DNA of 64,000 bases. Origin: Arthrobacter sp. OY3WO11 (GTDB lineage: Bacteria; Actinomycetota; Actinomycetes; Actinomycetales; Micrococcaceae). The notes below the pieces were generated by a model. That model was given only the letters and a program-made list of their open reading frames with translations, was not told the origin of the DNA and did no database searches. The stretch is taken from positions 4,189,623 to 4,253,622 of the forward strand of contig NZ_LWLP01000001.1 in the NCBI RefSeq assembly GCF_001641125.1, read 5' to 3'. Every line of letters begins with the position of its first letter. Within the stretch, counting starts at the first letter, position 1. Shown here piece by piece: positions 43,142 to 51,466 of the stretch. Made by a program: the position numbers and the translations under genes.

Positions 43142-43358
43142 CCATAGACCCCTTTGAGGCAGGACCGGGCCGGGACTACAGCCGCTGGATCTCCTGCAGG
43201 CTACCGGTTGGTGCCCCTCCCCGGGGTTCCCGGAACTCCGGAGGGGGCACTCCCATCGTCAGCCTCCGCGGTTACCCCCGAAAGTCCCCTGTATTGCGTA
43301 TGTGTAAAAGTCTGTGGTCCCCTGCGGCCCCCACGCACGGCGGGCTTTGACTGCCCGC

Positions 43359-44348
43359 TCAGACCCGCGCGAGCCCGGCGGCTTCGGCCAGGAGCTCCAC
43401 GGACCGCAGCCGGGCGTCCGTGCCGGTGCTCTGGTGCGCCACGATGAGTTCGTCGGCGTCGGCGTGCCGGCCGAAGCTGTCCAGGTAGTCCATGACGACG
43501 TCGGGCGTTCCCACCGCGGAGTAGGTCATCATCTGCGAGACGTGCTGGCCCTGCGGCGAATCGAGGATCATGTCCGCCTCGTCGTCCGTGAACTCGCGGC
43601 CGCCGCCGAAGAACAGCGACACCCGGGCACGCTTGGTGGCCTGCATCATGGCCTGCGCTTCGGAGGCCGAATCGGCGGCAATGACGTTCACACCCGCGAT
43701 GACGTGCGGAGCATCCAGCTGCGCTGAGGGCTTGAACTCCCTGCGGTAGAGGGCCACCGCGTCCTGCAGGGCGTTGGGCGCGAAGTGCGAGGCGAACGCG
43801 TACGGCAGGCCAAGCTGGGCGGCCAGGCGGGCACCGAACAGGGAAGAGCCCAGGATGTACAGCGGGACGTTGGTGCCCTTGCCCGGAGTGGCTTCCACGC
43901 CCTGGATCCGGGTGGGGCCGGTGAGGTAGCCCTGGAGTTCCAGCACGTCCTGCGGGAAGCTGTCCGCGGACATCGGGTCCCGCCGCAGCGCGCGCATGGT
44001 GTTCTGGTCGCTGCCGGGTGCACGGCCCAGGCCAAGGTCGATGCGGCCGGGATGAAGGGTCTCCAGGGTGCCGAACTGCTCGGCGATGGTCAGCGGTGAG
44101 TGGTTGGGCAGCATCACGCCGCCGGCGCCGAGCCGGATGCTTTCTGTATGGGCGGCGACGTGGGCTATGAGGACGCTGGTGGCGGAGGAGGCGATGGAGG
44201 ACATGTTGTGGTGCTCGGCGTACCAGACGCGGCGGTACCCCAACTTTTCCGCGCTCTGCGCCATGGCCACGCTGCCCGCGAAGCTCTCCGCCGCCGTCTG
44301 GCCCTTGCCGATGGTTGCCAGGTCAAGGATGGAGAGGGGGAGAGTCAC
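43359..44348 (-). CDS. LLM class flavin-dependent oxidoreductase
   Basis: A 329-residue luciferase-like monooxygenase-family enzyme using FMN or F420. The LSILDLATIGKGQTAAESFA start and YRRVWYAEHHNMSSIASSAT are typical of the subgroup 1 (LuxA/YhbW-like) family, as are IRLGAGGVMLPNHSPLTIAEQ and RIDLGLGRAPGSD. Its substrate is unknown. It is divergent from the aldo/keto reductase gene, sharing a 142-bp region. Confidence 0.92.
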   Translation of the reverse strand: MTLPLSILDLATIGKGQTAAESFAGSVAMAQSAEKLGYRRVWYAEHHNMSSIASSATSVLIAHVAAHTESIRLGAGGVMLPNHSPLTIAEQFGTLETLHPGRIDLGLGRAPGSDQNTMRALRRDPMSADSFPQDVLELQGYLTGPTRIQGVEATPGKGTNVPLYILGSSLFGARLAAQLGLPYAFASHFAPNALQDAVALYRREFKPSAQLDAPHVIAGVNVIAADSASEAQAMMQATKRARVSLFFGGGREFTDDEADMILDSPQGQHVSQMMTYSAVGTPDVVMDYLDSFGRHADADELIVAHQSTGTDARLRSVELLAEAAGLARV

Positions 44349-44490
44349 GTCGGGTGCCGGCCTTTCAAAGCTGTTCAGTGGGTTGGTGCCCGCCGGATCG
44401 CGGCAGGCACTTGATGCATAACGACGGCGGGGGCCGGCTTATTTCAGGCCGCCCAGGAATACTCAGCAAACTTATGATGTTGCCGCCCCT

Positions 44491-45363
44491 ATGAGCCTGA
44501 ATACGTCGAACCAGCTGGAACTGTCCGCAACGATTGACCTGAAGGACCTGGGAACCGTGCACCGGCTTGGCTTTGGTGCCATGCGCATTGTGGGTGACGG
44601 CGTGTGGGGTGAGCCCGCTGACCGCAGCGCCGCGATCCAGGTGGTGCGCCGCGCCGTCGAACTCGGGGTGGACTTCATCGACACCGCTGACTCCTACGGC
44701 CCCAACATCAGCGAGGAGATCCTGGCTGAGGCGCTGCACCCCTACAAGGAGGGGCTGAAGATCGCCACGAAGGTGGGCTTCACCCGCACCGGCCCCAACC
44801 AGTGGATTCCCGTGGGCCGGCCGGAGTACCTGCGCCAGCAGGCGGAACTGAGCCTGCGGAAGCTCAAGGTGGACACCCTGGACCTGCTGCAGCTCCACCG
44901 GATTGACCCCAAAGTGGACGCTGAGGAGCAGTTCGGTGTGCTCCGCGAGCTCCAGGACGAGGGCAAGGTCCGGGCGCTGGGCCTCTCGCAGGTCAGCGTG
45001 GAGGAGCTCGAAGCCGCCGGGAAGCACTTCACCGTGTCCACGGTCCAGAACCGGTATAACCTCACGGACCGAAGCTCCGAGGATGTCCTGCGCTACTCGG
45101 AGGAAAACGGCATCGGCTTCATCCCGTGGGCGCCAATCTCCGCGGGCGAGCTTGCCCAGCCGGGCGGGCCGCTGGATGAGGCCGCCAAGCGCTTGGGCGC
45201 CACCACCTCCCAAGTGGCACTGGCGTGGCTGCTGCGCCGCTCCCCCGTGATGATGCCGATCCCCGGCACCGGGTCAGTGAAGCATTTGGAAGAAAACCTT
45301 GCCTCGGCCGGTGTCACCTTGGACGAGGACACCTACGCTGAACTTGAAGCCGCGGCCGGATAA
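44491..45363 (+). CDS. Aldo/keto reductase
   Basis: A 290-residue NADPH-dependent reductase of the AKR fold. The catalytic set is visible: D64 and Y69 in DFIDTADSYG, K94 in IATKVGF, H136 in LLQLHRID. The C-terminal cofactor region is PIPGTGSVKHLEENLASAGV. Such enzymes reduce aldehydes and ketones. Followed after 54 bases by a DJ-1/PfpI gene with its own ribosome site, a pairing that would suit handling of reactive aldehydes. Confidence 0.92.
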   Translation: MSLNTSNQLELSATIDLKDLGTVHRLGFGAMRIVGDGVWGEPADRSAAIQVVRRAVELGVDFIDTADSYGPNISEEILAEALHPYKEGLKIATKVGFTRTGPNQWIPVGRPEYLRQQAELSLRKLKVDTLDLLQLHRIDPKVDAEEQFGVLRELQDEGKVRALGLSQVSVEELEAAGKHFTVSTVQNRYNLTDRSSEDVLRYSEENGIGFIPWAPISAGELAQPGGPLDEAAKRLGATTSQVALAWLLRRSPVMMPIPGTGSVKHLEENLASAGVTLDEDTYAELEAAAG

Positions 45364-45417
45364 CCGGCCCCTCAAGAAGCAGCCAGGAAGACAGATAACA
45401 ACGACAGGAGCAACACC

Positions 45418-46116
45418 ATGGCAAACATTCTGATGGTTGTATCCGCAGCCGATTCCCTCACCATGAAGGACGGCAGCGAACACCCCACCGGCTTCTGGGC
45501 CGAGGAGCTGGTGGTGGCGCACCAGACCCTGCTCGGCGCCGGCCACACGGTCCACATCGCCACCCCGGGCGGGGCGAAACCCACGGTGGACCAGGTCAGC
45601 CTGGCGGCGGAATCCGCGGGCGGCGAGGACCGTGCGAACGGTTTCCGGGACTATCTGGCGTCCATCGACGGGGAGCTCTCGAACCCGCTGGTGCTTGCCG
45701 ACGTCGACCCTTCCGCCTATGACGCCGTCGTAATGCCTGGCGGGCACGGCCCCATGGCCGACCTGTACAAGGACGCCCACCTGGGCCGGCTGCTGGCTGC
45801 GGCGGACAAGGACGGCAAGGTCATTGCCCCCTTCTGCCACGGTCCCGCCGGGCTGCTCAGCGCAACGGACGACGACGGCAGGTTCGTTTTCGCCGGACGC
45901 CGCCTCACAGTCTTCACCAACGAGGAAGAGCTGGGCGGCGGCACGGGTGAGAACACCCCGTGGCTGGTGGAGGACGCGCTGAAGGAGAAGGGCGCTGTAA
46001 TTGAGAACGGGGCTGCCTGGACCTCCAACGTGGTCCGGGACGGCAACCTCATCACCGGCCAGAACCCGCAGTCTAGCGAGGACGTCGCCAAGGAAGTCAT
46101 CAAGGCACTGGGCTGA
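45418..46116 (+). CDS. DJ-1/PfpI family protein (glutamine amidotransferase-like)
   Basis: A 232-residue protein close to the HchA / chaperone-glyoxalase branch. The nucleophilic elbow is IAPFC140HGPAGLL; E30 in GFWAEELVVAH is the likely partner residue; YDAVVMPGGHGPMADL is the oxyanion region. Members act on methylglyoxal or glycated substrates, or are protein chaperones. It is placed after an aldo/keto reductase, which supports a role in detoxifying reactive carbonyls. Start ATG 45418 with an ACAGGAG site. Confidence 0.88.
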   Translation: MANILMVVSAADSLTMKDGSEHPTGFWAEELVVAHQTLLGAGHTVHIATPGGAKPTVDQVSLAAESAGGEDRANGFRDYLASIDGELSNPLVLADVDPSAYDAVVMPGGHGPMADLYKDAHLGRLLAAADKDGKVIAPFCHGPAGLLSATDDDGRFVFAGRRLTVFTNEEELGGGTGENTPWLVEDALKEKGAVIENGAAWTSNVVRDGNLITGQNPQSSEDVAKEVIKALG

Positions 46117-46140
46117 TCCAGGCCACACGCTGCTGACACA

Positions 46141-46175
46141 CGGAGGGGCCAGGTCATTGTGACCTGGCCCCTCCG
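46141..46175. terminator. Bidirectional terminator hairpin
   Basis: CGGAGGGGCCAGGTCA pairs with its complement around a TTG loop. It sits between the converging DJ-1/PfpI gene and the coiled-coil gene. Confidence 0.85.
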
Positions 46176-46211
46176 CTGGGACGCACTTACTTAGGCGCCG
46201 CAGACTGCAGC

Positions 46212-48536
46212 TCAGACGGCGCAGCCGCCGAGCGCGATGGTTCCGTCGATGGCGTTGATTTGTGCCTGAACTGCACCAAGCTGGGCCTGGAGGCCAATGA
46301 CCACCGCCTTTTGTGTGGCGACTGTGTCCTTGTTGGCCTTCTTTTGGGCCTCCAGCGTCCGCAACGTTTCCTGGGCCGCGGTCAATTGTCCATCGAGTGT
46401 TGTCAGTTGGGACTGCAGGTCCTTGAGGGCTGCTTCGGTAGTGCTGATTTCAGCATTCAGCTGGTTGAGCTGCTCCAGGAGCGGCGCCACCCTGGCCTGG
46501 AGGGTAACGATTTCAGCCTCCTTGGACTTGATGTCCTCGTTCAGCCCGCCCAGCCGTGTGACCAAATCATCCATGATCAGGTTGAGGGCGCCGATCTGGC
46601 TGGTCTTGCCCGCAACCGCCTCGTTGGCGGCGTCGACGTTAGCCTGCAGGGCGGGAAGCTGCTCCTGGAGCGTGGAGAGGTCGGCTTTCTTTTTCTCCAC
46701 CGCGGCGGCGGCCAATACCTCCGCTTCCTGGGCGCTCTCCAGGGTTGACCGTTTCTGCTCCAGGTCGTCCTCTTGGTCCGCAATGGCCCGCTGCGCATCG
46801 TCGACGCCCTGTGTAAGCCCAGGCAACGCCGCTTCCAGGTTTTTTACAACGTCCTCCTGTGCAGCGACGTCCGCCGCAGCCACGGAAGCATCCTCCTGAG
46901 CTGCTTCCAGTTCCTGCTGGAGCCCATCCAGCACAACCTGCTGGTCGGCCACCGCGTTGTTGGCCTTGGTGACGGCACCCTCGAGTGCCGGCAGTTCGGA
47001 CTCCAGTGCCGTAATCTCGGCTTCCTTCAGGCTGACTGCTGCATTCGCTGCCGTGAGCGTTGCCTGCAGGGGTGCCGCCTGCTGCTGGAGTGCGCTGCTT
47101 TCCTGTTGCTTCGCTAGCAGTTGCGTGTTCAAAGCAGCAACCTGCGTGTTCAGGGTTGCAAGGTCGCCTTGGAGGCCAGAGATCAGTGCATTCTTGTCGG
47201 TGATCTGCCTGTTGACGGTGGCTAGCTGCGTCTGTTTGGCGTTGCGCTGGCTTATGAGGCCGTTTGCGCTGCCATTCGCTTTTTCAATTTTCGCTGTCAG
47301 GTCCGCAATATCTGCTTCAAGTGTGCTCCTGGTGAGCTGGAGCTGACCCAGCTCATTCTGTGCCGTGGTCAACTCGCTCTGCCGGGCAAGGACTTCAGCG
47401 TTTGCGGCATCGATCTGCTTTATGAGCGTCGTGATGTCCGCGGCGACGCCAGTCAGGCTGTGGGCGTTGACCTCTATTGCCTCTGCAGCCGCAGCCGCGG
47501 CGGCCTGGAGGTTTTCAAGCTCTTCTTCCGCAGATGTGATCTGGACGTTCTTTGCGGTAAGGGCAGCGGCAGCCGCGCGCGCTTCCGCCTGGAGCACCTC
47601 AAGCCGGTCCTGGGCTGCCGCCACCTCAGTTGCCTTGGCCGGTACAGCGGTGTCTGCCTCCGCAGCCACATCCTCAAGTTCGGTCAGGGCGAGCCTTGCA
47701 GCATCCACGAGGTCCTGCTGCGCCTGCAAAGCCTCCCCGGCCGTCACTCCTGCCGCTTCGAGACGGTCGAGCTCAACCTCCGCCGCCTCAACTGCTTCCC
47801 GGGCGCTGACCACGTCGGCCACCGCTTCCGCGGCTGCAGTTTCGAGGACGGTGAGCTGGTCTTGGGCATCTGCAATCTCGGCCTCTTTGTCCGCGAGCGC
47901 TTCGGTGGCCTCGGCCGCCGCCAGCTCCAGCGCGAGGAGCTCGGCATTCGCTGCGTCAATGCTGTCCTGGGTGCCAGCGATGTCTTGTGCGACGGCGGCG
48001 GCCTCGACCCTGAGGTCCTCGGCTGCCGCCTCCGCGGCAGCTTTTTCTTCCTGCAGCGGTGTGAGTTCGGCTACCAGTGCTGCCACGTCGTCGTGCAGCT
48101 TGGCGAGGCTTGCTTTCGTCGCATCTATGGTCGCCTGCGTAGCATCCTTATCACCGGTGAGCTTTACGATGCCAGACTCGGCTACCGCCAGGGCATCTTC
48201 CAGCTCAACTACCTCCTCCGCCAACCTGGCAGACTCTGCGTCCAAGGCGGCGATCTCCGCATTCAGCCTGTCCTTTTCCTCCTGGAGCGGTGCCCGCTCA
48301 GCCTGGAGTCTTGCGATGACGTCAGCATTCTTCTTCGCGGCTGCCTTCAGAAGGTTCTCCTGGACGCCGCCCCGGTGCGCCTGCTGGTTCACCACCCCGT
48401 TGCAGATCCCGGCATTGGCGCTGGTACCTGCGGCAGCCGGCTGGATCAGCACCAGGCTGCTGGTGAGCAGACCCGGCAGTACGACGGCGGCCGCGAGCCG
48501 GCGTGAGAGGACAGACTTGGACGGGGAAGTGCGCAT
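46212..48536 (-). CDS. Secreted long coiled-coil protein
   Basis: A 774-residue protein. The N-terminus is a signal peptide (SVLSRRLAAAVVLPGLLTSS, with cleavage after AAAG likely). Nearly all the rest is one very long heptad-rich coiled coil dominated by A, E, L, Q, D and K (for example EVVELEDALAVAESG and LAALEKEAAEA-type stretches), with breaks around residues 250 and 450. It ends with a short IDGTIALGGCAV tail. ATG 48536 is preferred over upstream ATGs because it follows AGGAG with a five-base spacing. No named domain is recognised. The protein probably sits in the periplasm-like wall zone or outside the cell as a fibre or spacer. Internal similarity shows repeat expansion. Confidence 0.8.
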   Translation of the reverse strand: MRTSPSKSVLSRRLAAAVVLPGLLTSSLVLIQPAAAGTSANAGICNGVVNQQAHRGGVQENLLKAAAKKNADVIARLQAERAPLQEEKDRLNAEIAALDAESARLAEEVVELEDALAVAESGIVKLTGDKDATQATIDATKASLAKLHDDVAALVAELTPLQEEKAAAEAAAEDLRVEAAAVAQDIAGTQDSIDAANAELLALELAAAEATEALADKEAEIADAQDQLTVLETAAAEAVADVVSAREAVEAAEVELDRLEAAGVTAGEALQAQQDLVDAARLALTELEDVAAEADTAVPAKATEVAAAQDRLEVLQAEARAAAAALTAKNVQITSAEEELENLQAAAAAAAEAIEVNAHSLTGVAADITTLIKQIDAANAEVLARQSELTTAQNELGQLQLTRSTLEADIADLTAKIEKANGSANGLISQRNAKQTQLATVNRQITDKNALISGLQGDLATLNTQVAALNTQLLAKQQESSALQQQAAPLQATLTAANAAVSLKEAEITALESELPALEGAVTKANNAVADQQVVLDGLQQELEAAQEDASVAAADVAAQEDVVKNLEAALPGLTQGVDDAQRAIADQEDDLEQKRSTLESAQEAEVLAAAAVEKKKADLSTLQEQLPALQANVDAANEAVAGKTSQIGALNLIMDDLVTRLGGLNEDIKSKEAEIVTLQARVAPLLEQLNQLNAEISTTEAALKDLQSQLTTLDGQLTAAQETLRTLEAQKKANKDTVATQKAVVIGLQAQLGAVQAQINAIDGTIALGGCAV

Positions 48537-48685
48537 GCGAGCTCCTGTTGAGACCATCGGGCGGCCCACTCTGGCCGCTGCCTGGACTAACGGTAGGTGT
48601 CGGCAGGGCGGAGCACACGCGTAATCCCCCACCCGTCTTTCCGCTTAAGTACTCGTTTTCCCACGCCGGCCGACATCGTCACTAC

Positions 48686-48922
48686 TTGGTGTACCCGGCC
48701 GGTTGGACTCCGAAGGTGACAGCTCCGGCCGCCCAGTGGCAAACGGATCATCGGGACTCCGGCACCGACCAGGAGGCCATCCTGGTGCGGGACGTGGAGA
48801 ACAGGAAGAACGGGCTGCAGCCGGTCGAGTTCCAGTATTACGACGACGATTCCGCCTCCACGCTGGCCCTGCAGTCCGGACGTGCGGACCTGACGTTCGG
48901 GCCCAACGCCGCCGCTGCCTGC
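48686..48922 (+). pseudogene. Remnant of an ABC transporter solute-binding protein
   Basis: In one frame, LVYPAGWTPKVTAPA and then VEFQYYDDDSASTLALQSGR followed by ADLTFGPNAAAA read like the middle of a family 3 (amino-acid type) solute-binding protein. There is no start region, no signal peptide, and no C-terminal lobe; the frame continues into the terminator hairpin. About 80 codons survive, apparently joined from two non-adjacent parts. The rest was deleted. Confidence 0.6.
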
Positions 48923-48932
48923 AACGACGAAG

Positions 48933-48970
48933 GAATCCCCGCCCCGCTCCCGCAGCGCGGGGATTCTTTT
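48933..48970 (+). terminator. Rho-independent terminator
   Basis: GAATCCCCGC pairs with GCGGGGATTC, followed by TTTT. It lies directly after the solute-binding-protein remnant, and was probably its terminator. Confidence 0.75.
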
Positions 48971-49012
48971 GCGTAAAGTGCACTCCTCCAGCTTTGGCAA
49001 TAGTGTGGCCGG

Positions 49013-49609
49013 ATGGGGACAAATACCGTGAAGTCCGGCGAACAGGTTGACAGGCAGTCGCGCATTCTCGAAGCGGCTCTTGACCTGTTGTCGCGCCACG
49101 GCATCTCGGGCGTCAGCATGCGTGCCGTGGCCCGGGAAGCCGGCGTCGCGCTGGGCCTCGTCAACTACTACTACGACGACAAGATGAGCCTGATCCGGGC
49201 GGCACTGCACAGCGTGGACGAGCACGACCTGAGGCTGGTGGCACCGGACCCGTCGTTGGCCCCGGATGAGCAGCTCCGCACAGCCCTGCACCGGGTTGCC
49301 GGCGCAGAACTGCTCACCACCCGGTACCTGTCCCTCCGACTGCACCTCTGGGCCCTAGCGCAGGCCCACGAGGATTTTGCCCGGATCAACGCCGCAGCCT
49401 TCGACCGGTACCTGGACGGGCTTGCGGCGCTGGTGTCCGTTGCCCACCCCGCGCTGCCGCTGAAGGAATGCAGGGATCGAGCGGCGGACATTGTCGTGGT
49501 CCAAAACGGCATGTGGCTGACAGCCCTTCTTGGAATTGACAAGGCAGCTATCCAACGGAGCATCGCCCGTACCGAGCAGATAGCCTTCGCCCCGCCGCGG
49601 GACAACTAA
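49013..49609 (+). CDS. TetR family regulator, BetI-like
   Basis: A 198-residue repressor. The HTH is AALDLLSRHGISGVSMRAVA then REAGVALGLVNYYYDDK, with the GLVNYYY segment typical of the BetI/choline-sensing group. The C-terminal ligand-binding part is about 130 residues. It lies 361 bases upstream of the choline-oxidation genes, in the same direction. Two TTGAAC-type palindromes in that gap are its likely operators. ATG 49013 is used; GTG 49028 is an alternative start. Confidence 0.88.
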   Translation: MGTNTVKSGEQVDRQSRILEAALDLLSRHGISGVSMRAVAREAGVALGLVNYYYDDKMSLIRAALHSVDEHDLRLVAPDPSLAPDEQLRTALHRVAGAELLTTRYLSLRLHLWALAQAHEDFARINAAAFDRYLDGLAALVSVAHPALPLKECRDRAADIVVVQNGMWLTALLGIDKAAIQRSIARTEQIAFAPPRDN

Positions 49610-49969
49610 CTTCCGGTTGGGCTTCCGGCGCAAGGCACCACACGTCGGCCCTACCGCGCGCACCTCAGCGCTTCACATTGAACACTTGTTCAAGAAATCT
49701 ATTGAACGCCTGTTCAACCTCGGCTACTCTCCTTCGTATGACATACGCCACACCACGCCACGGCGTCGCTCCCAGCCCTAGGGCTCCCATTCCTCTCGCC
49801 GGTCCCCGATAAAGCGCCCGGACAGCGCAACGGTCAACCGTGCCGCCTGTTCCTGCGTACCGAAGCTCTTTTGCCCTAGGCCGCTGTGCGGCAGCACAAC
49901 CTGCAGCACACCGCCTCAGCGGTCCCCGGCCCGCCCCGGGGCCGCCAGTCCTACACCCCAGGAGACAGC
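49610..49969. other. Control region of the choline operon
   Basis: 360 bases without a gene. The two TetR operator-like palindromes (49678-49717) are near its left end. The remainder, GC-rich, shows nothing else I can name; the ribosome site CAGGAGACAGC is at the right end. Confidence 0.6.
49678..49717. promoter_or_regulatory. Twin operators for the TetR/BetI-like regulator
   Basis: TTGAACACTTGTTCAA (49678-49693) is a perfect palindrome with seven-base arms. TTGAACGCCTGTTCAA (49702-49717) is nearly the same with six-base arms. Start points are 24 bases apart, between the regulator and the choline-oxidation genes. Confidence 0.8.
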
Positions 49970-51466
49970 ATGACCGAAAAAGCCTCCACCCTTTTCATCA
50001 ACGGTTCATGGGAGCCGGCCGCATCCGGCGCCGTGCGCCACATCCGCAACCCCGCGGACGGCGAGCTGGCGGCCACCGTGTCCGAGGCCGGCCGGGAGGA
50101 TGCAGGGCGGGCCATTGCGGCAGCCCGCGCGGCCTTCGACTCCGGCATCTGGTCCTCGGTACCGGCTCCCGAGCGCGGCACGTTCCTGCTCAAGGTCGCT
50201 GCTGGGCTGCGCGAACGCCGCGAAAAGTTCGCCCGCGCCGAGTCGCTGGACACCGGAAAGCGGATGGTGGAAAGCCGCATCGACATGGACGACATTGCCG
50301 CCTGCTTTGAGTATTTCGGCAGGCTCGCCGGGCAGCAGGCGGGCCGCGTGGTGGACGCCGGGGACCCTGCCGTCGCCAGCAGGATCGTCTACGAACCCGT
50401 GGGCGTCTGCGGCCTGATCACCCCGTGGAACTACCCCCTGCTCCAGGCGGCGTGGAAGATCGCGCCAGCACTGGCCGCCGGATGTACCTTCGTCCTCAAA
50501 CCATCCGAGCTGACGCCGTCCACGGCCATCCTGGCGATGCAACTGCTGAAGGACGTCGGCCTGCCCGACGGCGTCGCCAACCTCGTGACCGGACCCGGCG
50601 CGGAGGCGGGCGCACCGCTCTCGGAACACCCCGACGTCGACCTCGTCTCCTTCACCGGCGGGCTGGAAACCGGCAAGCGCATTGCCGCCGCCGCAGCTGG
50701 CACCGTCAAAAAGGTGGCACTGGAGCTGGGCGGCAAGAACCCCAACGTGGTGTTCGCCGACGCTGACTTCGATGCCGCCGTCGACAATGCCCTCAACGGT
50801 GCCTTCGTTCACTCCGGGCAGGTCTGCTCCGCCGGGGCGCGGCTGGTGGTGGAGGAATCGATCGCCGAACGCTTCGTGGACGAGCTGGTCCGCCGTGCGC
50901 AGGGCATCCGCCTGGGCGGCCCCTTCGATGACGACGCCGAAACCGGGCCGCTGATTTCCGCGGCCCACCGCGACAAGGTCCACGCCTACGTCCAGCGCGG
51001 CATCCAGGAGGGTGCGCGGCTGCGGACCGGCGGTGCGGCACCGCAGGGAGAAAAGTACGACGGCGGCTACTACTACCAGCCGACGATCCTTGACCAGGTG
51101 CAACGAGGCATGTCCGTGGTGGTGGACGAGGCCTTCGGCCCGGTGGTGACGGTGGAGACCTTCCGCACCGAGGACGAAGCCGTGGCCACAGCCAACGACA
51201 CCGTCTACGGGCTGGCCGGCGCGGTCTGGACCCAGGACGCCGGAAAGGCGCAGCGCGTGGCCGGCCGACTGCGGCACGGCACAGTCTGGATCAACGACTA
51301 CCACCCGTACCTCCCCCAGGCTGAATGGGGCGGTTTCGGCCAGTCCGGCGTCGGCCGCGAGCTCGGGCCCACCGGCCTGGCGGAGTACCAGGAAGCCAAG
51401 CACATCTACCAGAACACCAGCCCGCAGGTAACCGGCTGGTTCGCTGACCACGGCAAGGAGAACTAG
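49970..51466 (+). CDS. betB: Betaine-aldehyde dehydrogenase
   Basis: A 498-residue NAD-dependent aldehyde dehydrogenase. It has the proline-rich GLITPWNYPLLQAAWKIAP, the cofactor helix GLETGKRIAAAA, the catalytic glutamate in VALELGGKNPNVVFAD, and the catalytic cysteine in GQVCSAGARLVV. The start ATG 49970 follows CAGGAGACAGC. It oxidises betaine aldehyde to glycine betaine and lies directly upstream of codA with no gap. Together they make betaine, an osmoprotectant, from choline. Confidence 0.9.
   Translation: MTEKASTLFINGSWEPAASGAVRHIRNPADGELAATVSEAGREDAGRAIAAARAAFDSGIWSSVPAPERGTFLLKVAAGLRERREKFARAESLDTGKRMVESRIDMDDIAACFEYFGRLAGQQAGRVVDAGDPAVASRIVYEPVGVCGLITPWNYPLLQAAWKIAPALAAGCTFVLKPSELTPSTAILAMQLLKDVGLPDGVANLVTGPGAEAGAPLSEHPDVDLVSFTGGLETGKRIAAAAAGTVKKVALELGGKNPNVVFADADFDAAVDNALNGAFVHSGQVCSAGARLVVEESIAERFVDELVRRAQGIRLGGPFDDDAETGPLISAAHRDKVHAYVQRGIQEGARLRTGGAAPQGEKYDGGYYYQPTILDQVQRGMSVVVDEAFGPVVTVETFRTEDEAVATANDTVYGLAGAVWTQDAGKAQRVAGRLRHGTVWINDYHPYLPQAEWGGFGQSGVGRELGPTGLAEYQEAKHIYQNTSPQVTGWFADHGKEN

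Larger units (their letters stand above)
48537..49012. other. Intergenic region with a gene remnant
   Basis: 476 bases without an intact gene. It contains the upstream region of the coiled-coil gene, the solute-binding-protein remnant at 48686-48922, and the terminator-like hairpin at 48933-48970 before the TetR gene. Confidence 0.7.
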
